From Thermoleophilia bacterium (lineage in GTDB: Bacteria; Actinomycetota; Thermoleophilia; RBG-16-64-13), in contig JAOSKU010000001.1 in assembly GCA_027493445.1 (NCBI GenBank), positions 4,231,845 to 4,295,844 on the forward strand: a stretch of DNA of 64,000 bases, given 5' to 3'. Made by a program: the position numbers and the translations under genes. Positions 1-8,963 of this stretch are shown here, piece by piece (positions within the stretch are counted from its first letter, which is position 1; every line of letters begins with the position of its first letter). The notes beneath the pieces were generated by a model that worked only from the letters and a program-made list of their open reading frames with translations, was not told the DNA's origin and did not search any database.

Positions 1-3
1 GGC

Positions 4-744
4 CTACTCCTCCTCCACCCGCTCGTTGGCGGCCAGCCCGCCGTCTTTGCGGACCCGCCAGAGATGAACTGCAATTAGAAGACTCATGATCGCCGGTAGC
101 ACGGCCACATGCAGCGTGTAGAAGCGGATGAGGGAGCTCTGGCCTACCTCCACGCCACCGATCAGCGCCTGCTTCAAGGCCGTCCCGAGCAGGGGGATGT
201 AGCCGGCGATGTTGGTGCCCACCGTAATGGCCCAGTAGGCCAGCTGGTCCCAGGGCGTGAGGTAGCCTGTGAAGCTGAGGGCCAGGGTGAGCAGCAGCAG
301 GAAGACCCCCACGACCCAGTTGAACTCGCGCGGGGGTTTGTAGGCCCCGGTGTAGAACACACGCGCCATATGCAGCACGACCGTCAGGACCATCAAATGG
401 GCGGCCCAGCGATGCATGTTGCGTGTGAACTGCCCGAGCGGCACCGAGAGCTGGATCTCCTTCATGGCCGGGTATGCTCGCTCCACGGACGGGACGTAGT
501 AGAACATGAGCAGCGCTCCGGTGAAGAGCAGCACCAGGAAGAGGATGGCGGAGATGATGCCCAGCCCAAAGGTGTACGACCAGCGCAGGCTGCGCCGGTC
601 GACCTTCACCGGGTGCAAGTGGAAAAAGACGTTGCTGGTCGTGGCCAATGACCGGTCGAGCGGCGAGCCGGACCAGCCGTGCCGGAACACCGACCGCCAG
701 ATGCGGGATGCGGTCAGCCGATCAGCGAAGTCGTTCGAGTCCAT
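4..744 (-). CDS. b6-like cytochrome b (N-terminal domain only)
   Basis: Di-heme membrane cytochrome b of the b6 type, 246 aa, expected to pass electrons between quinol and the partner complex. Four hydrophobic helices are visible. Two His pairs sit in MHRWAAH / VVLHMARV and YTLHVAVLP / LLIAVHLW, the usual heme ligand spacing, and the conserved PPREFNWVVG loop is present. I start at ATG 744 because GGAGG lies 8 bases upstream; the open frame runs further but without a ribosome site. It follows the oxidoreductase gene on the same strand, so it is probably its membrane partner. A C-terminal (subunit IV-like) half would lie beyond the window edge, if present. Confidence 0.85.
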   Translation of the reverse strand: MDSNDFADRLTASRIWRSVFRHGWSGSPLDRSLATTSNVFFHLHPVKVDRRSLRWSYTFGLGIISAILFLVLLFTGALLMFYYVPSVERAYPAMKEIQLSVPLGQFTRNMHRWAAHLMVLTVVLHMARVFYTGAYKPPREFNWVVGVFLLLLTLALSFTGYLTPWDQLAYWAITVGTNIAGYIPLLGTALKQALIGGVEVGQSSLIRFYTLHVAVLPAIMSLLIAVHLWRVRKDGGLAANERVEEE

Positions 745-910
745 GTCTCGTTCCTCCCGGACCTTCGTGTGACTGCTGGACGGTGAGCGTGCCGGCCATG
801 CTCGCGCCGGCGGCCGCCGTCGTTGTCGTGGTCTCCTCAGTACCGCCGCAGGCGGCCAGCACCAGTGCAACGGCCGGCATCGCTCCCAACGCCATGAACC
901 TTGATCTCAC
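722..910 (-). CDS. Very small lipoprotein (62 aa)
   Basis: Begins with a short lipoprotein signal ending in the lipobox LVLAAC at about residues 17-22, followed by GG and a Thr/Ala-rich linker like those of the other lipoproteins in this window (6962 and 24381 genes). The mature part is only about 40 residues. The gene lies between the oxidoreductase and cytochrome b genes and overlaps the cytochrome b start by 23 bases. The start may be ATG 910 or ATG 895. It may be a genuine small subunit or a truncated remnant; the abrupt hydrophilic tail (EGPGGTRHGLERLR) makes a frameshifted end possible. Confidence 0.5.
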   Translation of the reverse strand: MRSRFMALGAMPAVALVLAACGGTEETTTTTAAAGASMAGTLTVQQSHEGPGGTRHGLERLR

Positions 911-918
911 TTCTCCTC

Positions 919-2919
919 CTAGGTGTTAGGGGCCACCGGCTGGGGCCCCACAGGTTCGGGGCTGGGGGTGCCGGGCCACGGTTCGCCGGGGCTGCTTTCG
1001 AGCTCCTCGGTGAAGCGGAAGGCCTCCATCTGGACCGCTCCCGTCGGACACCGTTCCGCACAGAGACCGCAGCGGATGCACAGGGTGGGGTCGTACAACA
1101 TCGCCGATGCGGATCCTCCGACCCGGGCGTAGCGCTCCAGGACCGTCCGCACCGTGTCGTCTCCGTCGATCTCCCGCACAGGCACTAGCTTCAGGCAGTC
1201 GAACGGGCACACATCCACGCAGCCGCTGCACATGATGCACAGGGAACCGTCGAAGATTGGGCTAACCGAGCAGACCAAGCAGCGCGAAGCCTGCTCGTGC
1301 GCGGTGGAAGGGTCGTAGCTCTCCTCCACCAGGGACACGCCTACGCGCCGGTCGATGGGGATAGTGGGAGGCTCCATCCGGCGCCGCTCCAGATACCCTT
1401 TCTGAGGTCCCATCTGCGAACGGCGGTAGGCGGGGATTGGCGAAAAGAAGCCCGAACGGGCGAGGCGGGGACGCGTACCGCCGAGGTACGTGTGGATGGA
1501 ACGAGCCGCCGTCTGCCCGTCGGCGACCGCGTTGATGATGAGGCGCGGCCCGAAGGCGATGTCGCCGCCGGCGAAGATCCCCGGCGAGCTGGTCTCGAGG
1601 GTGTCGGCATCTACGGCCAGCGAGCCGCGCGGCGTCACTTCGAGCCCGTCTTCCTCCCGGACCCAGCTCAGATCGCCGGTCTGACCGATGCTGACGATGG
1701 CGCCGTCGCACTGCCAGATCCGCTCGCTGCCGGGCACCAGCTGGGGGTTGAACCGGCCGCTCTCGTCGAAGGCCCGCTCCACGTCCATGGTGACCACTCC
1801 CCGCAATTGCCCTCCTTGCCCGATGAAGCGGACCGGCGCAGCGTGATTGTGGATCTGGATACCTTCCTCTTCCGCCTCGGCCATCTCGATGGGATCGGCC
1901 AGCATCTCGTTCCGAGCCTCGACCACCAGACAGTGCACCTCTTCGGTGGCCCCCAGGCGCTGGGCCGATCGGGCGGCGTCGATGGCGGTGTCCAGGTCGC
2001 CCCCTGATTGCGCCGGACGTCCCAGGCGAGCGGCGGTGCGGGCCACGTCCATGGCCACGTTGCCGCCGCCAATGACCAGCACATTCCTGCCAAGATCGAG
2101 GTTGTAGCCGCCGAGGTTCACATTGATCAGAAAGTCAACGGCCCGCAGCACGCCGTCGAGGGTTTCTCCTTCGATGTTCAGCCGGCGGCTGGTGTACGTC
2201 CCGATCCCGAGGAACACGGCGTCGAAGTTGCGGCGCAGGTCGGCCAGGTCGAAATCCCGGCCGAGTGCCCGCCCGAATTCGATACGCGGCCCCAGGGACA
2301 GCACGGCCTCGATCTCCAGATCGATCAGCGCGCGCGAGAGGCGGTACTCAGGAACGCCCAAGCGCAGCATGCCACCGGCCACCTGAGTGCTCTCGAAGAC
2401 GATGACCTCGTGACCCAAGAGCCCCAGGTCGTGGGCACAGCTCAGGCCCGCGGGCCCGCTACCCACCACCGCCACGCGCCGTCCCGAAGCACTGACTGAA
2501 GCGGAGCGGCCGCGCAGGGCCTGGCGGCTCGTGGCGACGGCGGTGTTGCCCAGCTCGATCTCGGGGGCCGGGCCTGAGTACGTCCCCCCCCGCGTATCTC
2601 CGTCGGCCCGGTGCGCGCCGTCCATGAAGACCCCGTAGCGGTCGTTCACGAACCGCTTGAGCGCTCGGATGGCTATGGGCTCGTCGATACGGCCGCGGCG
2701 GCAGGCGGCCTCACAGGGCGCCCCGCAGACCCAGCCGCAGGTGGAAGCGAACGGGTTGGTCTCTCGGGCGATCAGGTAGGCGCGCTCGTATTCGCCTCGA
2801 GAGATTGCGGTCACGTATCCGCGCGCATCAGTCCGCACAGGGCAGGCGGCCTGGCAGCTGACCATTTCCTGATAGAAGTTGAGGTCAGCCGCGAAGACCT
2901 GGTACCTGGAGTCGCGCAC
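919..2919 (-). CDS. GltD-like FAD/NAD(P) oxidoreductase with iron-sulfur domains
   Basis: 666 aa. The N-terminal Cys-rich region (CQAACPVRTD, then STCGWVCGAPCEAACRRG) is the Fe-S adaptor typical of glutamate synthase small subunit / NfnB-like enzymes. Then comes an FAD-binding GSGPAGL near residue 155 and an NAD(P)-binding IGGGNVAMDVAR near 285. The C-terminus has a 2x[4Fe-4S] ferredoxin module (CIMCSGCVDVCPFDCL and CIRCGLCAERCPTGA). Start is GTG 2919 with AAGGGGAG upstream. It lies directly upstream of the mini-lipoprotein and cytochrome b genes, which suggests NAD(P)H or ferredoxin oxidation coupled to quinone reduction in the membrane. The electron partner is inferred, and it is not a standard GOGAT because no large subunit is present. 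Confidence 0.85.
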   Translation of the reverse strand: MRDSRYQVFAADLNFYQEMVSCQAACPVRTDARGYVTAISRGEYERAYLIARETNPFASTCGWVCGAPCEAACRRGRIDEPIAIRALKRFVNDRYGVFMDGAHRADGDTRGGTYSGPAPEIELGNTAVATSRQALRGRSASVSASGRRVAVVGSGPAGLSCAHDLGLLGHEVIVFESTQVAGGMLRLGVPEYRLSRALIDLEIEAVLSLGPRIEFGRALGRDFDLADLRRNFDAVFLGIGTYTSRRLNIEGETLDGVLRAVDFLINVNLGGYNLDLGRNVLVIGGGNVAMDVARTAARLGRPAQSGGDLDTAIDAARSAQRLGATEEVHCLVVEARNEMLADPIEMAEAEEEGIQIHNHAAPVRFIGQGGQLRGVVTMDVERAFDESGRFNPQLVPGSERIWQCDGAIVSIGQTGDLSWVREEDGLEVTPRGSLAVDADTLETSSPGIFAGGDIAFGPRLIINAVADGQTAARSIHTYLGGTRPRLARSGFFSPIPAYRRSQMGPQKGYLERRRMEPPTIPIDRRVGVSLVEESYDPSTAHEQASRCLVCSVSPIFDGSLCIMCSGCVDVCPFDCLKLVPVREIDGDDTVRTVLERYARVGGSASAMLYDPTLCIRCGLCAERCPTGAVQMEAFRFTEELESSPGEPWPGTPSPEPVGPQPVAPNT

Positions 2920-3044
2920 GTCTCCCCTTCCAATAAAGGCCTCATGAGAGAAGGCTCATGGCCCGACCCTAGCAATCCCGGGTGTGAATTCGGTCTAGAT
3001 GAGGTGGGAGCTTGGTGGCAATGTCGAGATCGAGCAGCGGACGG

Positions 3045-3737
3045 CTACTCGAAGCGGTAGCCAAAGCCGCGTACGGTCAGAACGTGCCGAGGATCGCCCG
3101 GATCTCGTTCGAGCTTGCGGCGCAAGGACCACACGTAGTGCTTCACGTGCTCGGTTTCGCCGGCGTACCTGTAGCCCCACACCTGCTCGACCAGCTGATC
3201 GGTCGAGAGCGTCCGCCGGGCCTCCCGGGCGAGAGCCTCGAGCAGCCGGAACTCCGTGGGTGTGAGCTCCACCCGCTCTCCGGCGCGGGTGACCTCCTGG
3301 CGGGCCAGATCGATCACCAGGTCGCCGCTGGCGATGCGCGTATCGGGGGTCGAAGCCGCCCTGGCCCGTCCCAGCACGGCGCCGATTCTCGCCGTCAGCT
3401 CGGCGAATGAGAACGGCTTGGTGACGTAGTCGTCCACCCCTAGGCTGAAGCCTCGCAGCTTATCCACCTCCTCGCTTTTCGCCGTCAGCATGATCACCGG
3501 CACGCCCGATCGCAGGCGGATGCGCCGGCAAACCTCCCATCCGTCCATGCCCGGCATCATGACATCGACGATCGCCAGATCGGTGGTCTGCTCGCTCAGC
3601 AGGCGCAGGCCTTCCGCGCCGGTGGTCGCCGTGACCACGCGGTAACCGGCGTGCTCCAAGTGGCCGGACAGTAGCTCGAGCAGCGTGGTGTCGTCATCGA
3701 TGACCAGCACGTTGTGGGGGCGTGCGGCCACGCTCAT
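3045..3737 (-). CDS. OmpR/PhoB-family response regulator
   Basis: 230 aa. The receiver domain has the acidic pair IDDD near the N-terminus, the phospho-acceptor in IVDVMMPGMDGW and the conserved Lys in TKPF. A C-terminal winged helix (LTPTEFRLLEAL ... VWGYRYAGETEHVKHYV ... RGFGYRFE) follows. The start ATG 3737 overlaps the kinase stop as ATGA, with GGGGAGGG just upstream, so the two are translationally coupled. Targets are unknown; the upstream membrane HExxH protein in the same operon suggests an envelope signal. Confidence 0.9.
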   Translation of the reverse strand: MSVAARPHNVLVIDDDTTLLELLSGHLEHAGYRVVTATTGAEGLRLLSEQTTDLAIVDVMMPGMDGWEVCRRIRLRSGVPVIMLTAKSEEVDKLRGFSLGVDDYVTKPFSFAELTARIGAVLGRARAASTPDTRIASGDLVIDLARQEVTRAGERVELTPTEFRLLEALAREARRTLSTDQLVEQVWGYRYAGETEHVKHYVWSLRRKLERDPGDPRHVLTVRGFGYRFE

Positions 3738-5179
3738 GATCCCTCCCCGGCTGTTCGGCCAGCATCCGGATGTGCCACGGGCAGGGCGAACGAGAAAACC
3801 GCGCCTCCCGCTGGGTGGTTCTCGACCCATATGCGGCCGCCCTGGGCCTCCACGAGCCGGCGGCAGACGTAGAGGCCGAGCCCGTGGCCGTAGGCTGCCT
3901 GGGCGTCGCTGCCGTCAAGGCGATAGAAGCGCTCGAAGACCCGCTCAACATCGGGGGAGGGAATTCCAGGCCCTTGGTCCCGTACCGAGACCACAATCTC
4001 GACGACGTCGGCCCGCAACGCGATCTCGATGGGCCCGCCGGGTGGCGAGTACTTGTCGGCGTTGTCGAGTAGGTTGGCCAGAACCTCCTCGGTGCGTTCC
4101 GGATCGGCGAATGCCTCCGGTAGACCCTGAGCCTCCTGCACGATCAGGGGCCGGCCTCTGGCCCGGGCCCGGAAGTGCTCGGCGGCCCGCTGTGCAAGGG
4201 GGACCAGCGACACAGGCTCCGCATGGATCTCCAGTTTGCCGTCCTCGAGGCGGGCGGCGTTGAGCACTCCGCTCACCAGATGCTCCAGCCGCGAGGTCTG
4301 GTCGTTCAAGATCGCGAGCATGCGCGCGCAGGTAGAGCGCATTTCCGCTCCGCAGTCGTCCTGCATCCGTTCAACCGCGCCGCGCATGTTGGTCAGCGGC
4401 GCTCGAATCTGGTGGGAGACGAGCGATACGAACTCCGCCCGCAGATCGTCGAGCCGGCGCAGGTCGGCATTGGCACGGGCCAACTCGTCGACCTTCTCAT
4501 CCAGCTGGCGCGTCCGCTCGGCCACCAATTCGTTGAGGCCGGCATTGAGCCGGCGGATCTCCTCCTCGCGCTCCTTGCGCGCCGTCACGTCGCGCAGGAT
4601 GAGGGAGAAGCCGGCCGTGTTTCCCGCGTCGTTCTCCAGCCTGGTGGCCGTGAGATCCACGGTCAGCCGTCGCCCGCCTACGTGGCACTCGGTCTCGTGG
4701 CCCCGCACATAGCCGGATCGCTCCGCAGACTCGAGCAGCCACCGCAGCTCGGCTTCCCCGGAACGCCCACGTCCCAGCGCGTCGTAGAGCCCGATGCCGA
4801 GGAGGCCGCCGCCGTTGGGCCGGAAGAGGAGCTCGGCGCCGTCGTTGTACGCCTCGATGCGGCCGTTCGGGTCGAGGCTGAAGATAGCGTCGGCCGAGGC
4901 GCTGGTGATCGCAGCCAGGCGCCGGTCGCTGGCTCGGGCCTGCTCTTCCGCGCGCCGGCGCTCCTCCAGCCAGCGGGGGATGAGGCCGAGCACCCAGAAT
5001 GTCAGCAGGGGCCCGGCGCTGCCGTAGAACAGTATTTCGACTCCGTAATGGAAGGGATCGCCGTAGCGATCGTGGACCCAGCTCGCAAGGACGAGCTGGT
5101 AGAGGACTGTGAGCACCGCGAAGGACAGGGGGATAGCCCATCGTAGCCGGGCGATGCGTTCCTGGAGTGGGTCGGTCAT
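3734..5179 (-). CDS. Membrane sensor histidine kinase with PAS domain
   Basis: 481 aa. Two transmembrane helices lie in about the first 70 residues, then a PAS domain (SADAIFSLDPNGRIEAYNDG), a coiled-coil stretch, HisKA with the phospho-acceptor His in SLVSHQIRAPLTN, and an HATPase domain with LLDNADKYSPPGG, DQGPGIPS, FERFYR and GHGLGLYVCRRL. ATG 5179 is chosen because the frame upstream is occupied by the HExxH gene, whose stop overlaps this ATG. Partner of the downstream regulator. The PAS domain suggests redox or ligand sensing; the signal is unknown. Confidence 0.9.
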   Translation of the reverse strand: MTDPLQERIARLRWAIPLSFAVLTVLYQLVLASWVHDRYGDPFHYGVEILFYGSAGPLLTFWVLGLIPRWLEERRRAEEQARASDRRLAAITSASADAIFSLDPNGRIEAYNDGAELLFRPNGGGLLGIGLYDALGRGRSGEAELRWLLESAERSGYVRGHETECHVGGRRLTVDLTATRLENDAGNTAGFSLILRDVTARKEREEEIRRLNAGLNELVAERTRQLDEKVDELARANADLRRLDDLRAEFVSLVSHQIRAPLTNMRGAVERMQDDCGAEMRSTCARMLAILNDQTSRLEHLVSGVLNAARLEDGKLEIHAEPVSLVPLAQRAAEHFRARARGRPLIVQEAQGLPEAFADPERTEEVLANLLDNADKYSPPGGPIEIALRADVVEIVVSVRDQGPGIPSPDVERVFERFYRLDGSDAQAAYGHGLGLYVCRRLVEAQGGRIWVENHPAGGAVFSFALPVAHPDAGRTAGEGS

Positions 5180-5742
5180 CGAGGGGCCTCGCGGGTAGGC
5201 GGCAGCTGCTCGGGCGGTCGCTGCGAGTTCCAGCGTGGTCGGTCGCCGCCCGGTCGCCGGAGAAAGAAGGTGGCGAAGGCCATTGCGAGCGTCACCGTCC
5301 AGAAGAACGTCTGCCTCGCGGTGCTCCCTCGAGCATAGCTTCGGCCCTCGTGCCGCACGACCCAGGCCTCGGCCAGGGCTTCCCAGGCCGCGTGATGGCT
5401 GACGGCCAGGGCGACGGCGCGGGGGAAGCCCCGCAGGGGCGGGAGGACCCTGCAAGGGTGCGGCTCGGCGGGAGACCGAAGGGCGGCACCCAGGATCCAG
5501 AAGAGATGCAGTGCCGCCGCCGGCGCCGTTTCGAAGTGCCCTCTCTCGTGCAGCACGACCAGGCGGAGGGTCTCCTCCGGCGGGCCGGCTCTGAGGATCA
5601 TGTTGACCAACCCGGGATGCGGAAGGCGCAGCCGCCCAACCTCGGCCACGTGCCAGCCATCGGCACCTGCTGTTACCCGTCCGGCCGTGCCGAACCAGGT
5701 GGTGAAAGGCAGGGTTAGTCTTCGCGTGGGCGCTTGGGTCAT
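5176..5742 (-). CDS. Putative HExxH membrane metallopeptidase-like protein
   Basis: 188 aa. Contains HERGH in LRLVVLHERGHFETAP (about residues 60-75), an HExxH zinc-protease signature followed by a hydrophobic helix. An EALAEAWVVRHEG segment follows that could carry the third ligand, and a C-terminal helix (FFWTVTLAMAFATFFL). This arrangement resembles a stripped-down M48/M56 peptidase. Start ATG 5742 has a strong AAGGAGG. Its end overlaps the kinase start by 4 bases, so it is the first gene of a three-gene peptidase-kinase-regulator operon. Function is inferred from the motif only; the similarity may be fortuitous. Confidence 0.65.
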   Translation of the reverse strand: MTQAPTRRLTLPFTTWFGTAGRVTAGADGWHVAEVGRLRLPHPGLVNMILRAGPPEETLRLVVLHERGHFETAPAAALHLFWILGAALRSPAEPHPCRVLPPLRGFPRAVALAVSHHAAWEALAEAWVVRHEGRSYARGSTARQTFFWTVTLAMAFATFFLRRPGGDRPRWNSQRPPEQLPPTREAPR

Positions 5743-5813
5743 GAGGGCCTCCTTGGGGCTCCTCGGTGGGCGGGCGCATCGGTGGTCGCTGCAGCTGGCT
5801 TCCCGACTTTCCC

Positions 5814-5819
5814 ATTGTA
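5814..5819 (-). promoter_or_regulatory. Possible -10 for the HExxH/kinase operon
   Basis: On the minus strand the sequence reads TACAAT about 70 bases upstream of ATG 5742, back to back with the cysK promoter. No good -35 is seen, so this is tentative. Confidence 0.25.
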
Positions 5820-5821
5820 CC

Positions 5822-5849
5822 TTGACAATCGCCGGCTTGCTGGTACACT
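5822..5849 (+). promoter_or_regulatory. Sigma70-type promoter for cysK
   Basis: Perfect TTGACA at 5822-5827 and TACACT at 5844-5849, separated by 16 bases, about 85 bases upstream of the cysteine synthase start. The AT-rich stretch between them and the gene (AGTTTATTTATTTTTCGGGA) is unusual for this GC-rich window and may hold a leader or operator. Confidence 0.65.
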
Positions 5850-5931
5850 GGAGGCCAATGTTGAGTAAATGGATAGAGTTTATTTATTTTTCGGGACGGT
5901 CCCCGGGGCCGCCGACTGATTGGAGGATGCC

Positions 5932-6882
5932 ATGCGTCTCGCCGCGAATCTGACTGAGCTCATCGGGAGCACCCCACTCGTCCGACTGAACCGGGTTGCT
6001 AAGGGATTCGATGCCACCGTCGTGGCGAAACTGGAGAGCTTCAACCCCGGTGGGTCGGTGAAGGACCGCATCGGCCTAAGCATGATCCGGGCGGCCGAGC
6101 AAGACGCAAGGATCGAACCGGGGAGGACGGTGATCATCGAGCCCACCTCGGGCAACACCGGGATCGCGCTGGCCTTGGTGGCTGCCACCAACGGTTACCG
6201 TCTCATCCTGACCATGCCCGACACCATGAGCCTGGAGCGTCGCGCGCTGCTCAAGGCCTACGGCGCCGAGCTGGTCCTGACGCCCGGGGCCGAGGGTATG
6301 AAGGGAGCCATCCGGAGGGCCGACGAGCTGGCCGCGGAGACGCCGCACGCCTTCGTGCCTCAGCAGTTCGAGAACCCGGCCAACCCCGACGTCCATCGAG
6401 AGACCACGGCGGAAGAGATCTGGGCCGACACCGACGGACAGATCGATGTGTTTGTGGCCGGGATCGGCACGGGAGGCACCGTCACCGGCGTGGGCGAGGT
6501 GCTCAAACAGCGCCGGCCCGGCCTGTATGTGGTGGCGGTCGAGCCAGCGGACTCCCCGGTGCTGTCGGGCGGCGTCCCCGGACCCCACAAGATCCAGGGG
6601 ATCGGCGCGGGATTCGTACCCCAGGTGCTCGACGTCGAGATCTACGACGAGATCGCGCAGGTATCGAACGACCAGGCCTTCGCCATGACCCGCCGCCTTG
6701 CCCGGGAGGAGGGCATCCTGGCCGGGATCTCCTCGGGGGCGGCCGCTCACGCCGCTGTGGAGGTGGCCGGGCGTCCGGAATCGGCAGGCAAGCTCATCGT
6801 GGTCGTGTTGCCGGACACGGGTGAGCGCTACCTGAGCAACCCGGTGTACGCGGACCTCAATGGGGGCTCCGCCGGATTGTAG
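5932..6882 (+). CDS. cysK: Cysteine synthase (O-acetylserine sulfhydrylase)
   Basis: 316 aa, normal family length. PLP-dependent enzyme making L-cysteine from O-acetylserine and sulfide in the cytoplasm. The PLP lysine is in [11 protein letters not shown] (Lys44), the substrate loop is TSGNTG (72-77), the phosphate loop is [12 protein letters not shown] and SSGAA lies near the C-terminus. ATG 5932 is preferred over the upstream TTG 5920 because GGAGG lies 6 bases before it. It sits just before a sulfonate/nitrate-type ABC transporter, which fits sulfur acquisition. Confidence 0.93.
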   Translation: MRLAANLTELIGSTPLVRLNRVAKGFDATVVAKLESFNPGGSVKDRIGLSMIRAAEQDARIEPGRTVIIEPTSGNTGIALALVAATNGYRLILTMPDTMSLERRALLKAYGAELVLTPGAEGMKGAIRRADELAAETPHAFVPQQFENPANPDVHRETTAEEIWADTDGQIDVFVAGIGTGGTVTGVGEVLKQRRPGLYVVAVEPADSPVLSGGVPGPHKIQGIGAGFVPQVLDVEIYDEIAQVSNDQAFAMTRRLAREEGILAGISSGAAAHAAVEVAGRPESAGKLIVVVLPDTGERYLSNPVYADLNGGSAGL

Positions 6883-6910
6883 GAGAGACGAGGACTGTAG
6901 TAGAGACGAG
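6878..6910 (+). repeat. Two-copy tandem repeat after cysK
   Basis: TGTAGGAGAGACGAG (6878-6892) is repeated as TGTAGTAGAGACGAG (6896-6910) with an 18-base period, starting at the cysK stop and ending about 50 bases before the next start. It could be a binding site or simple slippage. Confidence 0.5.
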
Positions 6911-6961
6911 TGTGGTAGGCGCGCGGGCGGTCGCGCCGACTCTAGAAGGAGGTCGGAAACG

Positions 6962-8209
6962 ATGACAGGGTCCCCCCACAAAGTCACGCGGCGCCAGCTG
7001 CTCAGGCTGGCCGGAGTCTCGGGCCTCGGTTTGACTGGGCTCGGCTATCTTGCGGGCTGCGGCGGGGCAGAAGACGCCACCTCCACCACCGCGGCTACGG
7101 CCTCGGGTTCGAAGGACGACCTGCCTCCGGTGCGCATCGGATACATCCCCATCACCGATGCGACACCGCTTCTCATTGCGCACGCCCAAGGTTACTTCGC
7201 GGAAGAAGGGCTCGAGGCGGAGCAGCCCGCCCTCATCCGCAGCTGGTCGGCCCTGGCCGAGGCTTTCCAGGCCGGCACGTTCAACCTGACGCATCTGTTG
7301 ATCCCCATCCCCATCTACCTGCGCTACGCCCGGGGTTTTCCGGTGAAAGTCGTAGCCTGGAATCACATGAACAACTCGGCACTGACCGTGCGCGACGACG
7401 GGCCCATTCGCAGCTCCGCCGACCTGGGGGGCCGGCAGATCGCCGTGCCCTACTGGTATTCCATGCACAACGTCATCCTGCAGATGGTGCTGCGGAGCCA
7501 CGGCCTGCAGCCTGTGATCCAGGACCAGAAAGCGGCCCTGGCCGCCGATCAGACCAACCTCCTGGTCATGTCCCCGCCGGATATGCCCACGGCCCTCAGC
7601 ACCGGGGCCATCGACGGCTATATCGTGGCTGAGCCCTTCAACGCGGCGGGCGAGCTGCTGGCCGGAGGCCGCATCGTGCGCTTCACGGGTGATGTGTGGC
7701 AGAACCACCCGTGCTGCGTGGCCGTCATGCACGGAGACGACGTCACCGCCCGGCGCGCGTGGAGCCAGAAGGCGGTGAACGCCCTGGTGCGGGCGGAACG
7801 CTGGAGCCGGGAGAACAAGGAGGAGGCGGCCCGCATCCTCTCCAAGGACGGGGCCGGCTACCTTCCCTTCCCGGAGAACGTCATCGCCCGGGCCATGATC
7901 AAGTACGATCTGGAGACCTACGGTGTCGACGGCGGCACCGGAGCCATACGCCATCCGGAGTGGCGATCTTCCCGCATCGCCTTCGAGCCCTACCAGTTCC
8001 GTTCCGCCACCAAGCGGATCGTCCAGGAGCTCAAGCAAACGGTCCTGGAGGGCGACACCAGCTTCTTGAAGGATCTCTCGCCGGAGCACGTGGCCGACGA
8101 CCTCATGGTCTACGGCCTCGTCAAGACCTCCCTGGGGCAGTGGGGAGGGCTGGCGGCCTTCGACGGAGCCTACAAAGACTATGAGCGGACTGAAGTCATC
8201 GAGGTCTGA
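6962..8209 (+). CDS. ABC transporter substrate-binding lipoprotein, SsuA/TauA/NMT1-like
   Basis: 415 aa. The N-terminus has an RRQLLRLAG twin-arginine-like motif and a lipobox ending in AGCGG, followed by a Thr/Ser linker. The mature domain (VRIGYIPITDATPLLIAHAQGYFAEEG ...) matches the sulfonate/nitrate/taurine or NMT1/THI5 binding-protein fold. Start ATG 6962 has AAGGAGG 10 bases upstream; the longer frame is ignored. First gene of a substrate-binding / permease / ATPase set that continues into cooS. The substrate cannot be read from sequence: alkanesulfonate fits the cysK neighbour, but a metal complex or cofactor precursor for CooS is possible. Confidence 0.87.
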   Translation: MTGSPHKVTRRQLLRLAGVSGLGLTGLGYLAGCGGAEDATSTTAATASGSKDDLPPVRIGYIPITDATPLLIAHAQGYFAEEGLEAEQPALIRSWSALAEAFQAGTFNLTHLLIPIPIYLRYARGFPVKVVAWNHMNNSALTVRDDGPIRSSADLGGRQIAVPYWYSMHNVILQMVLRSHGLQPVIQDQKAALAADQTNLLVMSPPDMPTALSTGAIDGYIVAEPFNAAGELLAGGRIVRFTGDVWQNHPCCVAVMHGDDVTARRAWSQKAVNALVRAERWSRENKEEAARILSKDGAGYLPFPENVIARAMIKYDLETYGVDGGTGAIRHPEWRSSRIAFEPYQFRSATKRIVQELKQTVLEGDTSFLKDLSPEHVADDLMVYGLVKTSLGQWGGLAAFDGAYKDYERTEVIEV

Positions 8210-8963
8210 GGGAGCCGCTCGCCGATTTCTACTGCGGATCGCCGGGATCGCCCTCTTCCTGGCGGCCTGGCAGGCCGCGACCAGCTTCGAGCTTCTGGGC
8301 CCGGTCTTCGGCCCGGCGTTCGGTCCCGGGGCAGGAGGGCGTGCCCTGCTGGCGATGGCCCGGTCGGGCGTGCTCTTCGAGCAGACGGAGGCCTCTTTGG
8401 GTCGCTTCGGGCTCGGCCTGCTCCTGGCCGTGGTCATCGGTGGACCCCTGGGTTTCATTGTGGGCTATTTCCGCTCCCTGGAGGAGTTGACCACCGTCGT
8501 GTTCCAGATTCTCCGCATGACCTCACCCCTGGCTCTGGTGCCGATCGCGCTGATTGCCTTCGGGGTGGGCTCCCGGCCGGTGGTCTTCCTTATAGCCTAC
8601 GCCGCCGTCTGGCCGGTGGTCCTTTCTACCGCCCACGGAGTGTCGCGGGTGAGCCCCGCTTGGAAGAGGATGGTGCGTGGATTCGGCGCTCGCGACGGGT
8701 CCGTGCTGCGCAAGGTGATCGTGCCCGCCGCCCTGCCGGAGCTGGTACAGGGCATCCGGCTGGCGGTGGGGGTCGGCTGGATCGTGCTCGTGCCCGCGGA
8801 GATGCTGGGGGTGGACAGCGGTCTGGGCTACCAGATCCTCGACAGCCGCGACCGGTTCGCCTACGACGAGCTGGTGGCCACGATCCTGGTGATCGGGCTC
8901 CTGGGTTTGGCGCTCGATCTGGTGCTGCGGCGGCTCAAGGAGCTGGTGTCGTGGACGGCGTGA
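8181..8963 (+). CDS. ABC transporter permease (SsuC/TauC-like)
   Basis: 260 aa, about six hydrophobic helices. The cytoplasmic EAA-type loop is visible as GFGARDGSVLRKVIVPAALPELVQGIRLAVGVGW, spread over residues ~170-205. Starts inside the binding-protein gene (29-base overlap), which indicates translational coupling. Forms the membrane channel for the adjacent ATPase and binding protein. Confidence 0.88.
   Translation: MSGLKSSRSEGAARRFLLRIAGIALFLAAWQAATSFELLGPVFGPAFGPGAGGRALLAMARSGVLFEQTEASLGRFGLGLLLAVVIGGPLGFIVGYFRSLEELTTVVFQILRMTSPLALVPIALIAFGVGSRPVVFLIAYAAVWPVVLSTAHGVSRVSPAWKRMVRGFGARDGSVLRKVIVPAALPELVQGIRLAVGVGWIVLVPAEMLGVDSGLGYQILDSRDRFAYDELVATILVIGLLGLALDLVLRRLKELVSWTA

Noticed and set aside
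5180..5848. Upstream extension of the kinase frame (to 5848)
   Set aside because: It overlaps the HExxH gene in another frame, which has a strong AAGGAGG; the extension is Arg/Pro-rich and has no domain.
6076..8458. Minus-strand frames over cysK and the SBP gene
   Set aside because: Shadow frames of high-GC coding sequence, with no ribosome site or domain.
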